A DNA stretch of 64,000 nucleotides, taken from Semisulcospira habei. Taxonomy: Eukaryota; Mollusca; Gastropoda; Semisulcospiridae. Every line of letters starts with the position of its first letter. Within the stretch, counting starts at the first letter, position 1. Shown piece by piece: positions 1-10,770 of this stretch. A model generated the notes under the pieces. The model was not told where the DNA came from. It made no database searches and saw only the letters and a program-made list of their open reading frames with translations. The stretch covers positions 160,465,609 to 160,529,608 of the forward strand of contig BTPG01000002.1 of NCBI GenBank assembly GCA_036245525.1. The letters run 5' to 3'. Made by a program: the position numbers and the translations under genes.

Positions 1-86
1 CACGAGCTCGTGACAGAAAGTTTCGTCTTATGGCCAGAAACTATATGCGTGATTGATTATTTAGCTCTGTTGGCAGGTTTGCACAG

Positions 87-194
87 TAAGCAAAAGGTCC
101 TCGGGGCCGACGACGACCTCAGTGGGCCCGCGCACGGACGTGCGGCGCGGACCCGCTGCGGCCGACATCGGCCCGAGAGCCTTTTTGCTTGCCA
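87..194. repeat. Family F GC-rich palindrome
   Basis: The two ends are inverted copies (TAAGCAAAAGG near 87 and CCTTTTTGCTTGCC near 181-194) around a very GC-rich centre in which GGCCGAC-like blocks also pair. Similar GCAAAAGG..CCTTTTGC units occur at 6568-6632, 26277-26362 and 31703-31762. No TTAA flank is visible, so this may be a different class from families A-E. The ORFs across it are not credible genes. Confidence 0.55.
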
Positions 195-362
195 GGCGTA
201 TGTTTGGACGTACAGCGTGTGTGTTGATTGTACAGAAGCAGTGTTTCATGTTAGCAGTGGGTGGTTTGACACGGCTGTATATATTGCTTGTATTTTTAAA
301 CTAGAGTGGCGCGGACAGTATTTATAATTGTGAAAATCCTGTCTGCGTGATTGTGCATGTTT

Positions 363-569
363 GTAACCCCTTCACCGCCACGCGTTGGCAGATCGTGTTT
401 TTGAATTCTTTGGTCACCGATCCCCAGCCGTCGAGGGAGCGTGGATGCAGCAGGGGTTTCGGCAAGAGGCATAGATCCTCATGAGCCCCCGCGGATGCGG
501 GGGCTCATGAGGATCTATGCCTCTTGCAGTCGTGTGGCGTTCAGTTTTTCTCGGCAGTGAACGGGTTAA
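363..569. mobile_element. Family C TTAA element, full length
   Basis: A 207-bp unit begins GTAACCCC (decayed TTAA) and ends GGGTTAA. It contains a near-perfect hairpin at about 469-530, whose arms begin GCAAGAGGCATAGATCCTC and meet at a GC-rich centre. Its whole length is recognisably related to 21641-21853 and to the outer unit at 10771-11206. Likely a non-autonomous TTAA-targeted DNA transposon; it has no coding capacity. Confidence 0.65.
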
Positions 570-997
570 TGGCACCGCTGGTCATTTTGTGAACACGTGT
601 TTTGGAAAGCTAGTGCTAATCAAGTGCAAATAGGGGCTAAGTATTATTGAACTCGAGGCAGAGTTTGAGTCCGCATTGGGACACGTTTAATTATGTTGTT
701 TTTTTATGTTTGGATTTTTATTTGCTTGTCCTAGATCACGTCGATGGTCAAGAGATAACACGCTTGGACGAGCACAGAACAGTTTACCGTGCAAAGCGTG
801 TTTTTTGTCGTTTGGGGCTATTAATTCTTTGCTTTGTACGCCCTTGGCTGTCCGTATTTTTGTCTATATAATATATTTCATCACGAGTCGTTTTACTCCT
901 ACAAAGTATTTATGTAAGCGGTTATTGGTCCGGATGTGTTTGTGGCATATGCAGTACGAGGGACCGGGTTAGGGAAGTACAGAGAGAGAAAGAGATG
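570..997. other. Intergenic, no gene recognised
   Basis: AT-rich sequence. The short ORFs here lack recognisable domains. A GA-rich stretch (about 978-995) leads into the family A core. Confidence 0.5.
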
Positions 998-1066
998 GTT
1001 CAAGGGCAGTGCCGGATTAGCTTGGCGCCTGGGAGGGCGCCAAGCTAACCTGGCACTGCCCTTGAG
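998..1066. repeat. Family A palindromic core
   Basis: The arms GTTCAAGGGCAGTG..GCTTGGCGCC and GGCGCCAAGC..GCACTGCCCTTGA form a hairpin with a 6-nt loop (TGGGAG) and two visible mismatches. The outer A-family sequence and TTAA ends are missing. GA-dinucleotide tracts lie on both sides. Confidence 0.6.
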
Positions 1067-1689
1067 GTATCCGGCAGAGAGAGAGAGAGAGAGAGATTGT
1101 GTGGGCGGGTGTTTCAGACGTTTCAGCAGATTTCTCTATCCGATGAACTGAGATCGTTTTTCAGCTTCACCACAATACACATGTCGATGGTGGTTGCGGG
1201 CAACCTCGCAAGTGACATGTTGTCGCGCAGTCGTCTACAAATGTGTTTTTGTTTTTTGATGATGAAATCCGGGATGGAAACTTTAGCCTAAAGACATGCT
1301 CTAAACCTCCCTGTGAAAAAAGCGTCAAAAACACACGTTTTGACCAAAATTGTAAACTTTGTTTTTTCGGAACCACAAATTTGTTAGTTACGATTTCACA
1401 AGCGAACACTATCAATATTTTTTATCTGATTATTTTATCGGAAATAAAACACCACGACACCTCACAATTTTCTTACTTAGCTTGTGTAGTCGTAAATTAT
1501 TCAACACCACAATTAGTATTTTGCTTAGCTGATTATGTATTCGCACTTTGAACAAAACTGCTTCTAGTCATGTCGTCGATAATTATCTTAATTTTCAGTC
1601 CAAATTGAGTTAAATGGTTTATCGTCCCATTCGCAGACAGAAGATTTTTCTTTGATCACACCGATTGATTGAAGATACGAATTGTAATA
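1067..1689. other. Intergenic, no gene recognised
   Basis: It begins with a short GA microsatellite (1077-1095). The rest is AT-rich sequence in which I see no domain, RNA gene or repeat boundary. Confidence 0.45.
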
Positions 1690-1850
1690 TATATTACATT
1701 GAGCCACATTTTGCTTGATGTAGTGCCTATAACTGGTAGATGGGATTACGAGACCTGAACCAAAATCATTTTTGTTCGGGTCGAGTAATCACATCTGTCG
1801 GTTCAGTGTCGGCACTGTGTCAAGCATAATTTGGTTCTATATAATTTATC
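1690..1850. repeat. Family I imperfect palindrome
   Basis: The left arm (GAGCCACATTTTGCTTGATG..) is an imperfect inverted copy of the right arm (..GTGTCAAGCATAATTTGGTTC), and the pairing continues inwards to a centre near 1770. The same motif makes the palindrome at 2995-3120. No TTAA flank was found. Confidence 0.55.
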
Positions 1851-2512
1851 TTCACATCTCCAACACAAACCGTTAACTCGAGTCCTTCGGTTTCCGGCTG
1901 ATAGCGGTGTTCAAACAATGGCAGTCTGCGTATAGAATTGTTGACTCAGTGCGTCAATTTCTTGTATTGCTATAATCACACGTGTTAAATTGTTAATGAG
2001 TCAATTCTGCTTGTGGTTTTATCAAGGAAAATGCCAGCAAGTGTGTCTAGTCCTTTTCTCAGGTTATGGCTTGCGAAAGAAATGCTACCGTCGGTTTCAC
2101 TAATGCACTTCACATGTTGACTGCTGTCTGTTCTCTTCATGAGTGTGTGTTTGGGAAAGAAGTTTCGAAAGTACGTTGACACATAGAAGTATTTCATTAC
2201 TCAGTTGTGGGCATAAGGAGCTTGCCAAGTGGGCAGTATGAGCATATTTTGCGTTTTTTTTCTGTGACGCAACGCGAATTGTGTCTTAGCTTACAAGGGT
2301 TTATGGGAAGGAAAGTCTGTACACACTGCGTCAAGTTTTCCCTTCTTTGACACATGTATTGGTATATTGTATAACAAGCAAATTAATAATCATTAATTCG
2401 CATGATAAACTTTCTTTTTTCAAAAAAAAAGATTGAATCTGGCGACAGAGATTTGTCACAACGAAAACGCAAAATATGTTCATACTGCTACATGAACATG
2501 TTCCTTATACCC
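1851..2512. other. Intergenic, no gene recognised
   Basis: AT-rich sequence with only short ORFs lacking recognisable domains. Confidence 0.45.
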
Positions 2513-2611
2513 ACTAGCCCTTTGCGTGTCCGTAGCGGTTTTTGTCGCGATGATTCCTACAGGACAGGAATCATCGCGACAAAAACCGCTACGGACACGC
2601 AAAGGGCTAGT
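2513..2611. mobile_element. Family B-like perfect palindrome, CTAG ends
   Basis: Two arms of 46 bp (2513-2558 and 2566-2611) are perfect reverse complements around a 7-nt loop. The arms begin ACTAGCCCTTTGCGTGTC. This resembles family B (TTAACCCTTTGGCTGTCGG) except that CTAG replaces TTAA at both ends. Arm identity suggests a recent or conversion-homogenised copy. Confidence 0.65.
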
Positions 2612-2994
2612 ACGTATTCTTGAAACGTATTTCCCATACACACAAACGAACGGCCGGAAGAGGCCAGCAGCAAGCATGCGAAGCGAATCGCTGCACTGGT
2701 GAAACTGATTAGATGTCCGCTAGCCGGCATTCCTCACGAAAGCGATTGCTTGCGAAATGGACTAAATAGCCAAACCTGCTGATATTTTCCGTCATTATTT
2801 TTGATGTAATTACGAACAGAATTTACTCAAGAACACGTACTATTATGGACAGTAGTGTAGTGATATCTACATAGCCACAGGACAAATCGCGCACTGAATT
2901 GACAGTCCAATACGAAGTCACCTGCCATTCTTTTGTCTGAACACCGCATTAGACGCAAACTAAAGGACTCGAGGTAACTTTTTGTTTTGGACTG
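2612..2994. other. Intergenic, no gene recognised
   Basis: No coding, RNA or repeat signal seen. Confidence 0.4.
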
Positions 2995-3120
2995 GGTTCA
3001 TAGATTATATTGAGCCAAATTTTGCTAAACGTCTAAGACATTTTCATTCGGATCTCGTAACACATCTGCCAGTATCGGCACTATATCAATCAAAATATGG
3101 CTCAGTATATGATAATTTCA
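2995..3120. repeat. Family I imperfect palindrome, second copy
   Basis: The left arm (TATTGAGCCAAATTTTGCTAA..) and the right arm (..ATCAAAATATGGCTCAGTATA) are inverted copies, matching the arms of 1690-1850. The ORF that crosses it is not a credible gene. Confidence 0.5.
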
Positions 3121-3334
3121 TGCATGACTTACTACAACACAACACATACAAGCTATTGCCTCTATCGCTTGGTTGTTCTTCGGTGGTTTTTTTCCCCCCA
3201 TCAAAATAAAATGTGCATACGATGTGTTTCGAACACAGATACAAGCTAAGAATTATTTCATGCAGTCAAAACTCCAGCCCATGCTCTGAGCGTCATGCTG
3301 AGTTCAATATCTGCCAGCAAGACGCACAGTTTCC

Positions 3335-3560
3335 CACGAGCCCCTGCATCTGCAGGGGCTCATGAGAATCTTGCATATTATGTGAATGGGTTTGGCGGAT
3401 TTCACGAATCTCGATGTTTGCTTAGCTATATATGTTCTTTGTGTTGCAATGTTAACATGTTGTAGTCAGGTCGTTACCAGCAAGAAGCATAGCTATAAAG
3501 TCTCCTGAGCCCCAGCGGCTGCAGGAGCTCATGCGACTCGATGTCTCTTGAAAATAAATG
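3335..3560. repeat. Two family C fragments
   Basis: A short hairpin near 3338-3375 (GAGCCCCTGCA/TGCAGGGGCTCATGAGAATC) and a longer degenerate one at about 3478-3552 (AGCAAGAAGCATAG..CGATGTCTCTTG) both carry the C-family core. Outer ends are decayed. Confidence 0.5.
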
Positions 3561-4584
3561 GGGCTTGGTTCTTAAACCTGATATCCAGACTCGTTTAGTT
3601 ATGATAATGTTATGCGCTAGTTAGAGAGATGGTGTAAGTGGAATAAAGTACTTAAACATTACAAAGTGCTTTGGTGGGTTTGTCTGTGTCCGCCTGACGC
3701 AGTGTAAGATGGGGGTGTGCTTCGAGAGTTTGTGTGTGTTCGTCTGATGTCTGTGTGATGGTGTGTCATAAAATATGAGCTTTCATAATCCTACTTGCCC
3801 ATGTAGTGATGTATTCACGACAAGCGCTGGCTGGTTGGTTGATTCAAGGTTCGAACTCGTTTTAACCTGAGGCTGATTTTTTAAAATTTGCTTATTGTCC
3901 TGTGAAGACACATGACAGGAGATAGATCAACCATTTAGGAAAGCAGCTTGTCTGCAGACTATTCTGATTATTTTCGTTGTAATTATTATGATCATAATTA
4001 TCAAGAAGCTTAATGATCATATCTCAACTAGGCCATGCATATTATCATCAGTTTGCACTTTTTTTCGTTTTTTACGGACACACCTTTGCATTCAAATACA
4101 AACACAATAAATGCACGCCACAGGCATCACGCACACACTCACATACGCACGCACGCACGCGCACACACACTCTCACACACACACACACACACAAACAGAT
4201 CAACAATAGAAGCAGTAAACACGCTTTCCAGGCGAAACAGGTGGCTGCCAAGCGTGTAAAATGCAGAGAAGAACCCAACATAAAAAGAAACACGCATAGA
4301 AAAAGACAGTTACAACACAATATATTAATATTTCTTCAAAATAAACAAGTATAGAGATCGGTCGCTACTTATCGGCGAAGAAGGAATGTGTTTCTTTCTC
4401 CTTTGGGTTCTTCTCAGTAAAGACACTTGTAATTCAATACACATATCCTTCCCTTATTTGTGCACTTTGAAAAATCATGCATAGCCTGTAGCATACCAAA
4501 TTCGACATTTGGGAGGGACAAACTGACTGGTTACCCTCCGGGTTGAGGAGACGGAAGGGGGATCCAGCTGTTTGCTTGGGACAA
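3561..4584. other. Intergenic with CA-rich microsatellite
   Basis: No gene recognised. A CA/ACGC-rich tract spans about 4127-4193; the His/Thr-rich ORFs over it are translations of the repeat. Confidence 0.55.
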
Positions 4585-4665
4585 TTAACTCATTCGAAAC
4601 GTGTCGCATATGGATACACGGCTGAAAGCGGCGTATCCGGATGCGGCACGCCTCGAATGTGTTAA
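4585..4665. mobile_element. Family E TTAA palindrome
   Basis: An 81-bp unit with TTAA at both ends. The left arm TTAACTCATTCGAAACGTG is inverted on the right (CGCCTCGAATGTGTTAA). The middle pairs through GCATATGGATAC and GTATCCGGATGC. A second 81-bp copy lies at 30641-30721. Confidence 0.7.
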
Positions 4666-4941
4666 CCTGGCAAAGAGGGCAGACCTTGCTTTCCACTGAC
4701 AATAAAATGAAATGACGGGGTGCGGGTCGGGATCTTCTCAGGACTTTTCAACCACTGACCGAAAAAAAATCAAATCAAACAGGAGGTGGAGGGACGACAC
4801 TGTCACACCAGGGAGGAATGTTATATATCACACGGAACTGTTGGATTTTCTGTTCGATTTTAATGATTTGATTTTCCCATTCGCACGACAAACAATAGAC
4901 ACAGACGTACACAAACCTACGCACTACTCAGTCAATTCATG

Positions 4942-5115
4942 CATGCACCTGTAATACACGCACACACTTAATTAAACATTCTCACAATGTCCAGCGCACT
5001 AATCACATCTCATCCAAATTGTTCCACTCATACATGCACCTTATACTAACGCACACACTTAAACATTTGCACTATGTCCAGAGCACTAATCACATCTCAT
5101 CCAAATAGTTCCACT
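4942..5115. repeat. Tandem duplication, 91-bp period
   Basis: Two imperfect copies (from 4942 and from 5033) share CATGCACC, ACGCACACACTTAA, ATGTCCAG and CACTAATCACATCTCATCC in the same order. No coding role is apparent. Confidence 0.65.
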
Positions 5116-6567
5116 GCGGTGTTTCTTCTCATTGTCTGCTGACAACTGTACACTATTTAAGTTGATGTTTAGATCCTCGAATATATTAAACAGTCTAATT
5201 ACTCCGACCGTGAATTGAACTAGATGAATATATCGTCGCTGCTCGTTGAATCTCGCCATTGGTCGAACAAGCGGATTGTCTCTCAAGTTCTCCTGCACCC
5301 GCCTGGATCAACTCTCTCGTACACCAGGTTGACTTACATTCTACCCGGAGTACATACATCCAACGTCCCAGCTGGAGAGCATCTATTCAACATATAAAAG
5401 TGTATCTCCCAATTAGAAATCCGCCATTGCTTCGATCGTTACTCACCGCCCGAGTGACGACACTTTGTAGCGATGACGACCGCCAAGGGCTTCCGGACAT
5501 TGTCGACGATTCCCGATCGTTTCCGACATCAAATAAAATATCATAATGACAATCAATTCGAAATGCCATGCACACACACGAATACGACATTTTCCGCACA
5601 ACACATAACTCATCAAACACGACCCGAATCATTTCAAAATCAAACAGGCTCAACGAAACGCGGCTTCCCGATCAACCGACTTCATCCCCGCGCTCGATCG
5701 CCAGACGATACCCCAAACTCACCGATGCGCGCCCGAATGTCATACAGTTTCCGATCCAGAGCCAATCAACTAACACACTTCCCGACTCTACTATTTAACA
5801 AACAATTACCTACCCAAAGATGCGTGAAAGGTTTACTCCGTCGACTGTTTTTGTGCCTGTCTGCCGCCCACCATGGCCGTTGACAAGGTCACTGGTTAGT
5901 CAATCCCGTTACACCGTAGTTCTTCAACTACATATCTTTTTACACACTCCTATATTGAGCATTCTGCTCTTCTACCATCTATTCTACAATAGATCACTAT
6001 GCGGCATCTCCACCGCCTTAACTTCTCACAAAAACTAAATTCTGGCTAAGAGCAAATCTCTTATGACTTGATGTGTCTCCAAATCCACAATGACGCATAC
6101 CGTCCCTTCAAACAAAAAACTTACGTCACATGTTCTTGACGTCATCAAAAAAGAACATACCATATTCTCAACACAACACGTAGAACGGAACTTCTATGCA
6201 AAAGGAAATAATGAATAATGATTAAAATAAATTGTGACATACACTCTCAAGGGGCTTTTCAATCTCCGAAGAGGGGTTTCCAAACTCAATAAGAAGGAAA
6301 GAAAATTACACAGCAGCAATTTAAGGTATTTTTTGTGGAGGTGGTTTCGAAAGCCCTGGAAACACCCCCTCCCCTCCCCCCCCCTCCCCCCCCCCCCCAC
6401 CTCCGTCCACTCACCCACCCGTGCCTACCCGATCTGCCCCTAATATTATGACTTATGATCCCCTTCCTGCTCACCCACTGCAGTTGCTTTTCACCAAAAA
6501 TACAGATCTGTGGTTGAAAATGACACAAAGCAGAAATAACTGCACTTGACGACCGTCCAGTTGCTTC
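5116..6567. other. Intergenic, no gene recognised
   Basis: Several moderate ORFs exist (for example 5473-5883 on the plus strand), but I recognise no domain in any, and their Thr/His/Arg/Pro-rich composition follows the base composition. A C-rich low-complexity tract lies at about 6365-6420. Confidence 0.45.
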
Positions 6568-6632
6568 TTACCCAATTTGCAAAAGGCCATCGAGCCCGAC
6601 GTCGGCCCCATGGCCTTTTGCGCATTTGGGTA
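6568..6632. repeat. Family F palindrome, short copy
   Basis: The arms TACCCAATTTGCAAAAGGCCAT and ATGGCCTTTTGCGCATTTGGGTA flank a CG-rich centre containing CGACGTCG. It shares the GCAAAAGG/CCTTTTGC ends with the other family F units. Confidence 0.6.
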
Positions 6633-6655
6633 GCTGGTTGCGGAGAGGGTGGTGT

Positions 6656-6657
6656 TT

Positions 6658-6708
<51 letters not shown>

Positions 6709-6773
6709 CGTGAGTGTGTGTGTGTGTGTGTGTGTGTGCGTGCGTGAGTGTGTGTGTGTGTGTGTGTGCGTGC

Positions 6774-6808
<35 letters not shown>

Positions 6809-6846
6809 CGTGCGTGCGTGTGTGTGTGCGCGCGTGTGTGCGTGTG
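6656..6846. repeat. (GT)n microsatellite
   Basis: Long alternating GT tract with GCGT interruptions. ORFs of alternating Cys/Val, or Thr/His on the other strand, are artefacts. Confidence 0.95.
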
Positions 6847-7104
6847 ATGTTTGCTGACAGAAGAGACCATCAAAATGCTTCCTAAAATGACAAAATAGTT
6901 TGTTTGTTTGGTTTTTGTTTGGGGAGAGGACAGCCGCCCCCCACCCACCCACCCACCCACCCCCTCCGCCCCCACCAATGCTATGCCATGCACCTCACCG
7001 GGGAAGAGGCGGCATCTGGACCTCAACCTCTCTGACAATATTCTTACTTTCATACGTTTTTGGAAATTTCCTGTTCCCATACCTGATATTGTATTCACAC
7101 AATA

Positions 7105-7114
7105 CACACACTCA

Positions 7115-7204
<90 letters not shown>
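7105..7204. repeat. (CA)n microsatellite
   Basis: About 100 bp of almost uninterrupted CA dinucleotide. Together with the GT tract at 6656-6846 it could form an intrastrand pairing 400-500 bp apart. Confidence 0.95.
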
Positions 7205-7206
<2 letters not shown>

Positions 7207-7380
7207 TTCACGCGCGCGCATACACACACCGCATTGTATTCGCGCCCACGTCCCAATGAGGTGTAAACCCTCTACCCTCCTCCACCACCACCCTCCCCCA
7301 GCACCCATCCACCCCAGGTAGTAACTTGATGCGCCCCTGAGACCACGACTAGGGCAATACTAGTCGTATCTTGTACCGTT

Positions 7381-8378
7381 GATTGCTGCTATAGTCTGTC
7401 AGCCGGAACTGTTCCAAAATCTTTCAAACAGGCTGTTGTTACCCCGTTGCTAAAAAGAAAAACCAGGCTTGGACAGAAATACCCTGAAAAACTACAGGCC
7501 TGTATCCAACCTATCATTCATTTCTAAGGTACTGGTACTGTCTCACAATAGCTGCTGGAACACTTAGAGGTGAATGGTGTGTTGGAAGTGTATCAGTCCG
7601 CCTATAGGAAAGGTCACAGCGTGGAGACAGCAGTGCTCAGTGTTCTAAATAACTTGCTTTGTAAAGCAGATGAGAGACTTGTCTCCCTTGTGGCCCTGTT
7701 GAATCTCAGCGCTTCTTTCGATACGCTGAACCATTCCATTCTCATGAAGAGGCTTGAAATCACCCTTGGCCTGCGTGAAACAGTTCCGGCTCTCTTGGTT
7801 TGAATTTTACGTTTCCAGTCGGTACCACTAGTTTGTAGGGGTAAAAGACAGTGTATCTAGTCCACCTGGGGAATTTCAGTCTGTTGAACTGGCATCAAGT
7901 CTTATGTCACACGATGTCACGACATGGATGGACACTGAGTAACAAACTTATGTTAAACCCAGAAAAAAAACAGAGTTACAGTTGGCTCAGCATCCCGGCT
8001 TCAACAAATTCACATTGAGTCTTTACGCATATATGACACTGATAGTCCATTTCAGTCTTCGGTCAAATATCTTGGTGTCAAGCTCGAAAAGACTCGCAGG
8101 CGAAAACGAGACCACGTAACCCATTGCGATCCTTGCATACCGCAACTTTGATGGCAGTCTTCCGTCATACCTTTCCTCCAGTCTAATTACTTACCAACCC
8201 TCCCGCTCACCGCGTTCATCGGGAGAGAAACTTCTCAAAGTTCCAAAGTGCCATCTCAAATCTGCCGCGGTGAACGCTTTTTCAGATGTACTGCTCCTTT
8301 AATTTAATTATTGCTCCTTACCGACTGAGCTGAGAAATGCCTTCCCCCTTACGCAGTTCAAAGCAGAGTTAAAAACTT
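7381..8378 (+). pseudogene. CR1/Jockey-like LINE, decayed RT and 3' end
   Basis: Fragments of a non-LTR reverse transcriptase occur in order across several frames. A PLLK-type palm segment lies near 7430-7450. At 7570-7803 there is SAYRKGHSVETAVLSV followed by a FDTLNHSILMKRL motif (the FDxLDH-type RT motif). A C-terminal block near 8150-8240 reads PSYLSSSLITYQPSR, and the terminal LRNAFPLTQFKAELKTF lies near 8330-8378. Stops and frameshifts make it non-functional. A second LINE on the opposite strand interrupts it at 8379, and its last segment resumes at about 10279-10325 (the continuation FFSQTFL). The clade is judged by motif style only; CR1 versus Jockey is open. Confidence 0.75.
8365..8378. 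other. Left target-site duplication of the L1-like LINE
   Basis: AGAGTTAAAAACTT occurs here and again at 10265-10278, immediately outside the two ends of the minus-strand LINE. The sequence belongs to the host LINE, whose reading continues after the right copy. Confidence 0.85.
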
Positions 8379-8555
8379 TTTTTTTTTTCGTTTTATTTTT
8401 GAAAATTTTTCAAGATTAGGTACATGAACACATATGAATCGCAAACAAGTACAACACGAATACAAAAAGAATAACAAATCATACATACACAAGCTGATAA
8501 TAAATTTAAATGTTAAAAATAATAATAATAAGTTAATTAAATTATTGTGTGTTTG

Positions 8556-8638
<83 letters not shown>

Positions 8639-10264
8639 CCTGGAATTTGTTTTGTGAGTGGGTCTGCATGCACGTATTGGTAAACAGATAGTTGTCAAAA
8701 ATCAGCAGGAAGTAACTGTGAATCATAGCAGGCCAAACTGAAATCAACTGCAGTCTACACAGATTAACAAAATAGGTAACAGAAATTAAGTCCAAATAAG
8801 GCAGCCACAGGCGTGTAAAAAGGCTAAGTTTGTTTCTGACAGTAAATACATATTTCTCTGTACAGTATCTGTTTTTGAACTCTGCCAAAAAAAGCTGCTT
8901 ATTCAAACAACGGCACCGGTAAATAAAAAAACTTTGCCATTAATAAGAGCAAGTCAAGAACTGGGTCTGTCCGCAGCCCTTTTTTCACCCCAAACACAAC
9001 TAATTCTGTACAGAGTTCAAAATTATCACAATGAGCACATTTTTCTTTCAGTCTGTTCAGTAATTTGTCCCAGAAAACACGCACCACTGTGCACTCAAAA
9101 AATAAGTGTTCAATAGACTCCATAGAGAGTGAACAAAAGGTACAAAGGTTTGAATCCTTTAACTGTCTATAGCGCAGGTAAACATTGGTTTGTCAGTCTT
9201 GGCTTGACTTCGCGAACGAAGATTTTATAGGAGGAGGAGGAGTCAGTATTCTATGGACAATTCTATACTGAAACCAGCGTAATTTGGTGTCTTGTGTGAC
9301 CGTTATGGCATGCACAAATATAGCTTTCCAATTTAGGTCATTATTTGTTTTCCCATTTTTCAATACACGTAGGTGGTGTCATTTTATTTAAGAAAACGTT
9401 GTATATATCTTTTGTACCCTTTTTATGTTTAAAGACAACACCCAAAGGTGTACCCAAATTGGTTACATCAACTGCATCGGTCCATATTCGTAACATTTTT
9501 CTTTTGTATTTTCGTATAGCACTTGTTCTACTATAGTATTCGAGAAAAGAGACATATGCACCAAAAGTTTCACAAAAACCTTCGAAGCTAATAATGTCCC
9601 CATTATCATCAAAAACATCACCAATTGTAAAAATATTTTTCAAAACCCACTTGTCGACAGATTTCGAAGTATCCTTTTTCAGAAGTCGTGGGTTAAAAAA
9701 CAATGGTTCGCTTTTGAATGCATCAATACTTGCGGGACAGAAAAGATTATGGTATTCTTTAAAAATTGCCGCCACTTCTTTCCAAAAGGGTTCTTCATTT
9801 CTAAACTTTCTAGGAAGTAACCACCAAAAACCTCACACTGTTTGATATTATCATACAAAGATGCGAGTAGAAGGTTCCAGTTAGTGCCCGAAGACAGCAC
9901 TCTCTGAATCCAGGTGACCTTAAGTGCTTTGTAAAAAACTTCAATATCAATTACCTTGAGCCCTCCTTCTTCATATGTCTAAAAACTGTGGTTCTTTTCA
10001 CTTTATCTCTCTTCCCTCCCCAGATGAAGTTAAACATCGCACTATTAATTTCTTTGAGAATTACACTCCCTGGGGAGGGCAGAGAGATGAAGAGGTGAGT
10101 AAAAATTGAAAGAATTAAGGACTTGAAAACAACATTTCTTCCAACAGGGGTTAAATTTAGGAATTTCCACTGCTTTACAATTTTCTTCATTCTTACAAGT
10201 TTCTGTTTATAATTCAGGAGTATATCAGACAGTTTTGTAGAGAAGGTCACTCCCAGCACTGTGA
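8379..10264 (-). pseudogene. L1/Tx1-like LINE, 5'-truncated, minus strand
   Basis: Read on the minus strand from 10264 down. A post-palm segment at 10259-9951 contains LGVTFSTKLSDI, TPVGRNVVFKSL, FISLPSPG and FNFIWGGKRDKVKR, all typical of L1/Tx1-like LINEs. A C-terminal region spans 9900-9341. A zinc-binding tail at 9123-8899 contains ESIEHLFFECTVVRVFW. The 3' untranslated part includes a GA tract (8560-8632 on the plus strand) and ends in a T-run at about 8379-8388, which is the poly(A) tail. Frames are broken. It is flanked by a perfect 14-bp duplication, so both insertion boundaries are known. The 5' half (endonuclease and RT palm) is absent, as in usual 5' truncation. Confidence 0.82.
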
Positions 10265-10278
10265 AGAGTTAAAAACTT
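10265..10278. other. Right target-site duplication of the L1-like LINE
   Basis: Perfect copy of 8365-8378. The bases that follow resume the C-terminal LINE codons interrupted at 8378. Confidence 0.85.
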
Positions 10279-10360
10279 ACTTTTTCTCGCAGACTTTCTT
10301 GTAATCTCTACGGTTTCTGTACACACACCGGTACCCCTCCCCCCTCCCTTTGCAGACTCT

Positions 10361-10560
<200 letters not shown>

Positions 10561-10770
10561 TTTTCGCCTGCGCATTGAGTTATATTATAAATATGAGAAA
10601 TGCGCCATATAAATACTATGTATTATTACTAGTGATCCGCCGATCAGTCGGTCTGTCGCAGCCGGCGTGTAGGCGTTAGCGATAGGACGCCAGCTCTCGG
10701 CTTTGAATGGGTGATTTGATGGTGGTTCAACTAACGGCCACAATGACCGCCCACAACATGGTTCATTAAA

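Noticed and set aside
2513..2611. microRNA precursor
   Set aside because: Perfect 46-bp arms and kinship with a dispersed TTAA repeat family favour a mobile palindrome; there is no evidence of a processed small RNA.
363..4665. CRISPR-like array of palindromic repeats
   Set aside because: The palindromes are unevenly spaced, belong to several families and lie in a eukaryotic genome.
5473..5883. 136-codon protein gene
   Set aside because: Composition follows the local A/C-rich sequence; no domain and no codon-usage argument that I can make by eye.
6491..7308. Long ORFs of alternating Thr-His or Cys-Val
   Set aside because: Pure translations of GT/CA microsatellites; the same holds at 10225-10679, 11859-12207 and 13273-13616.
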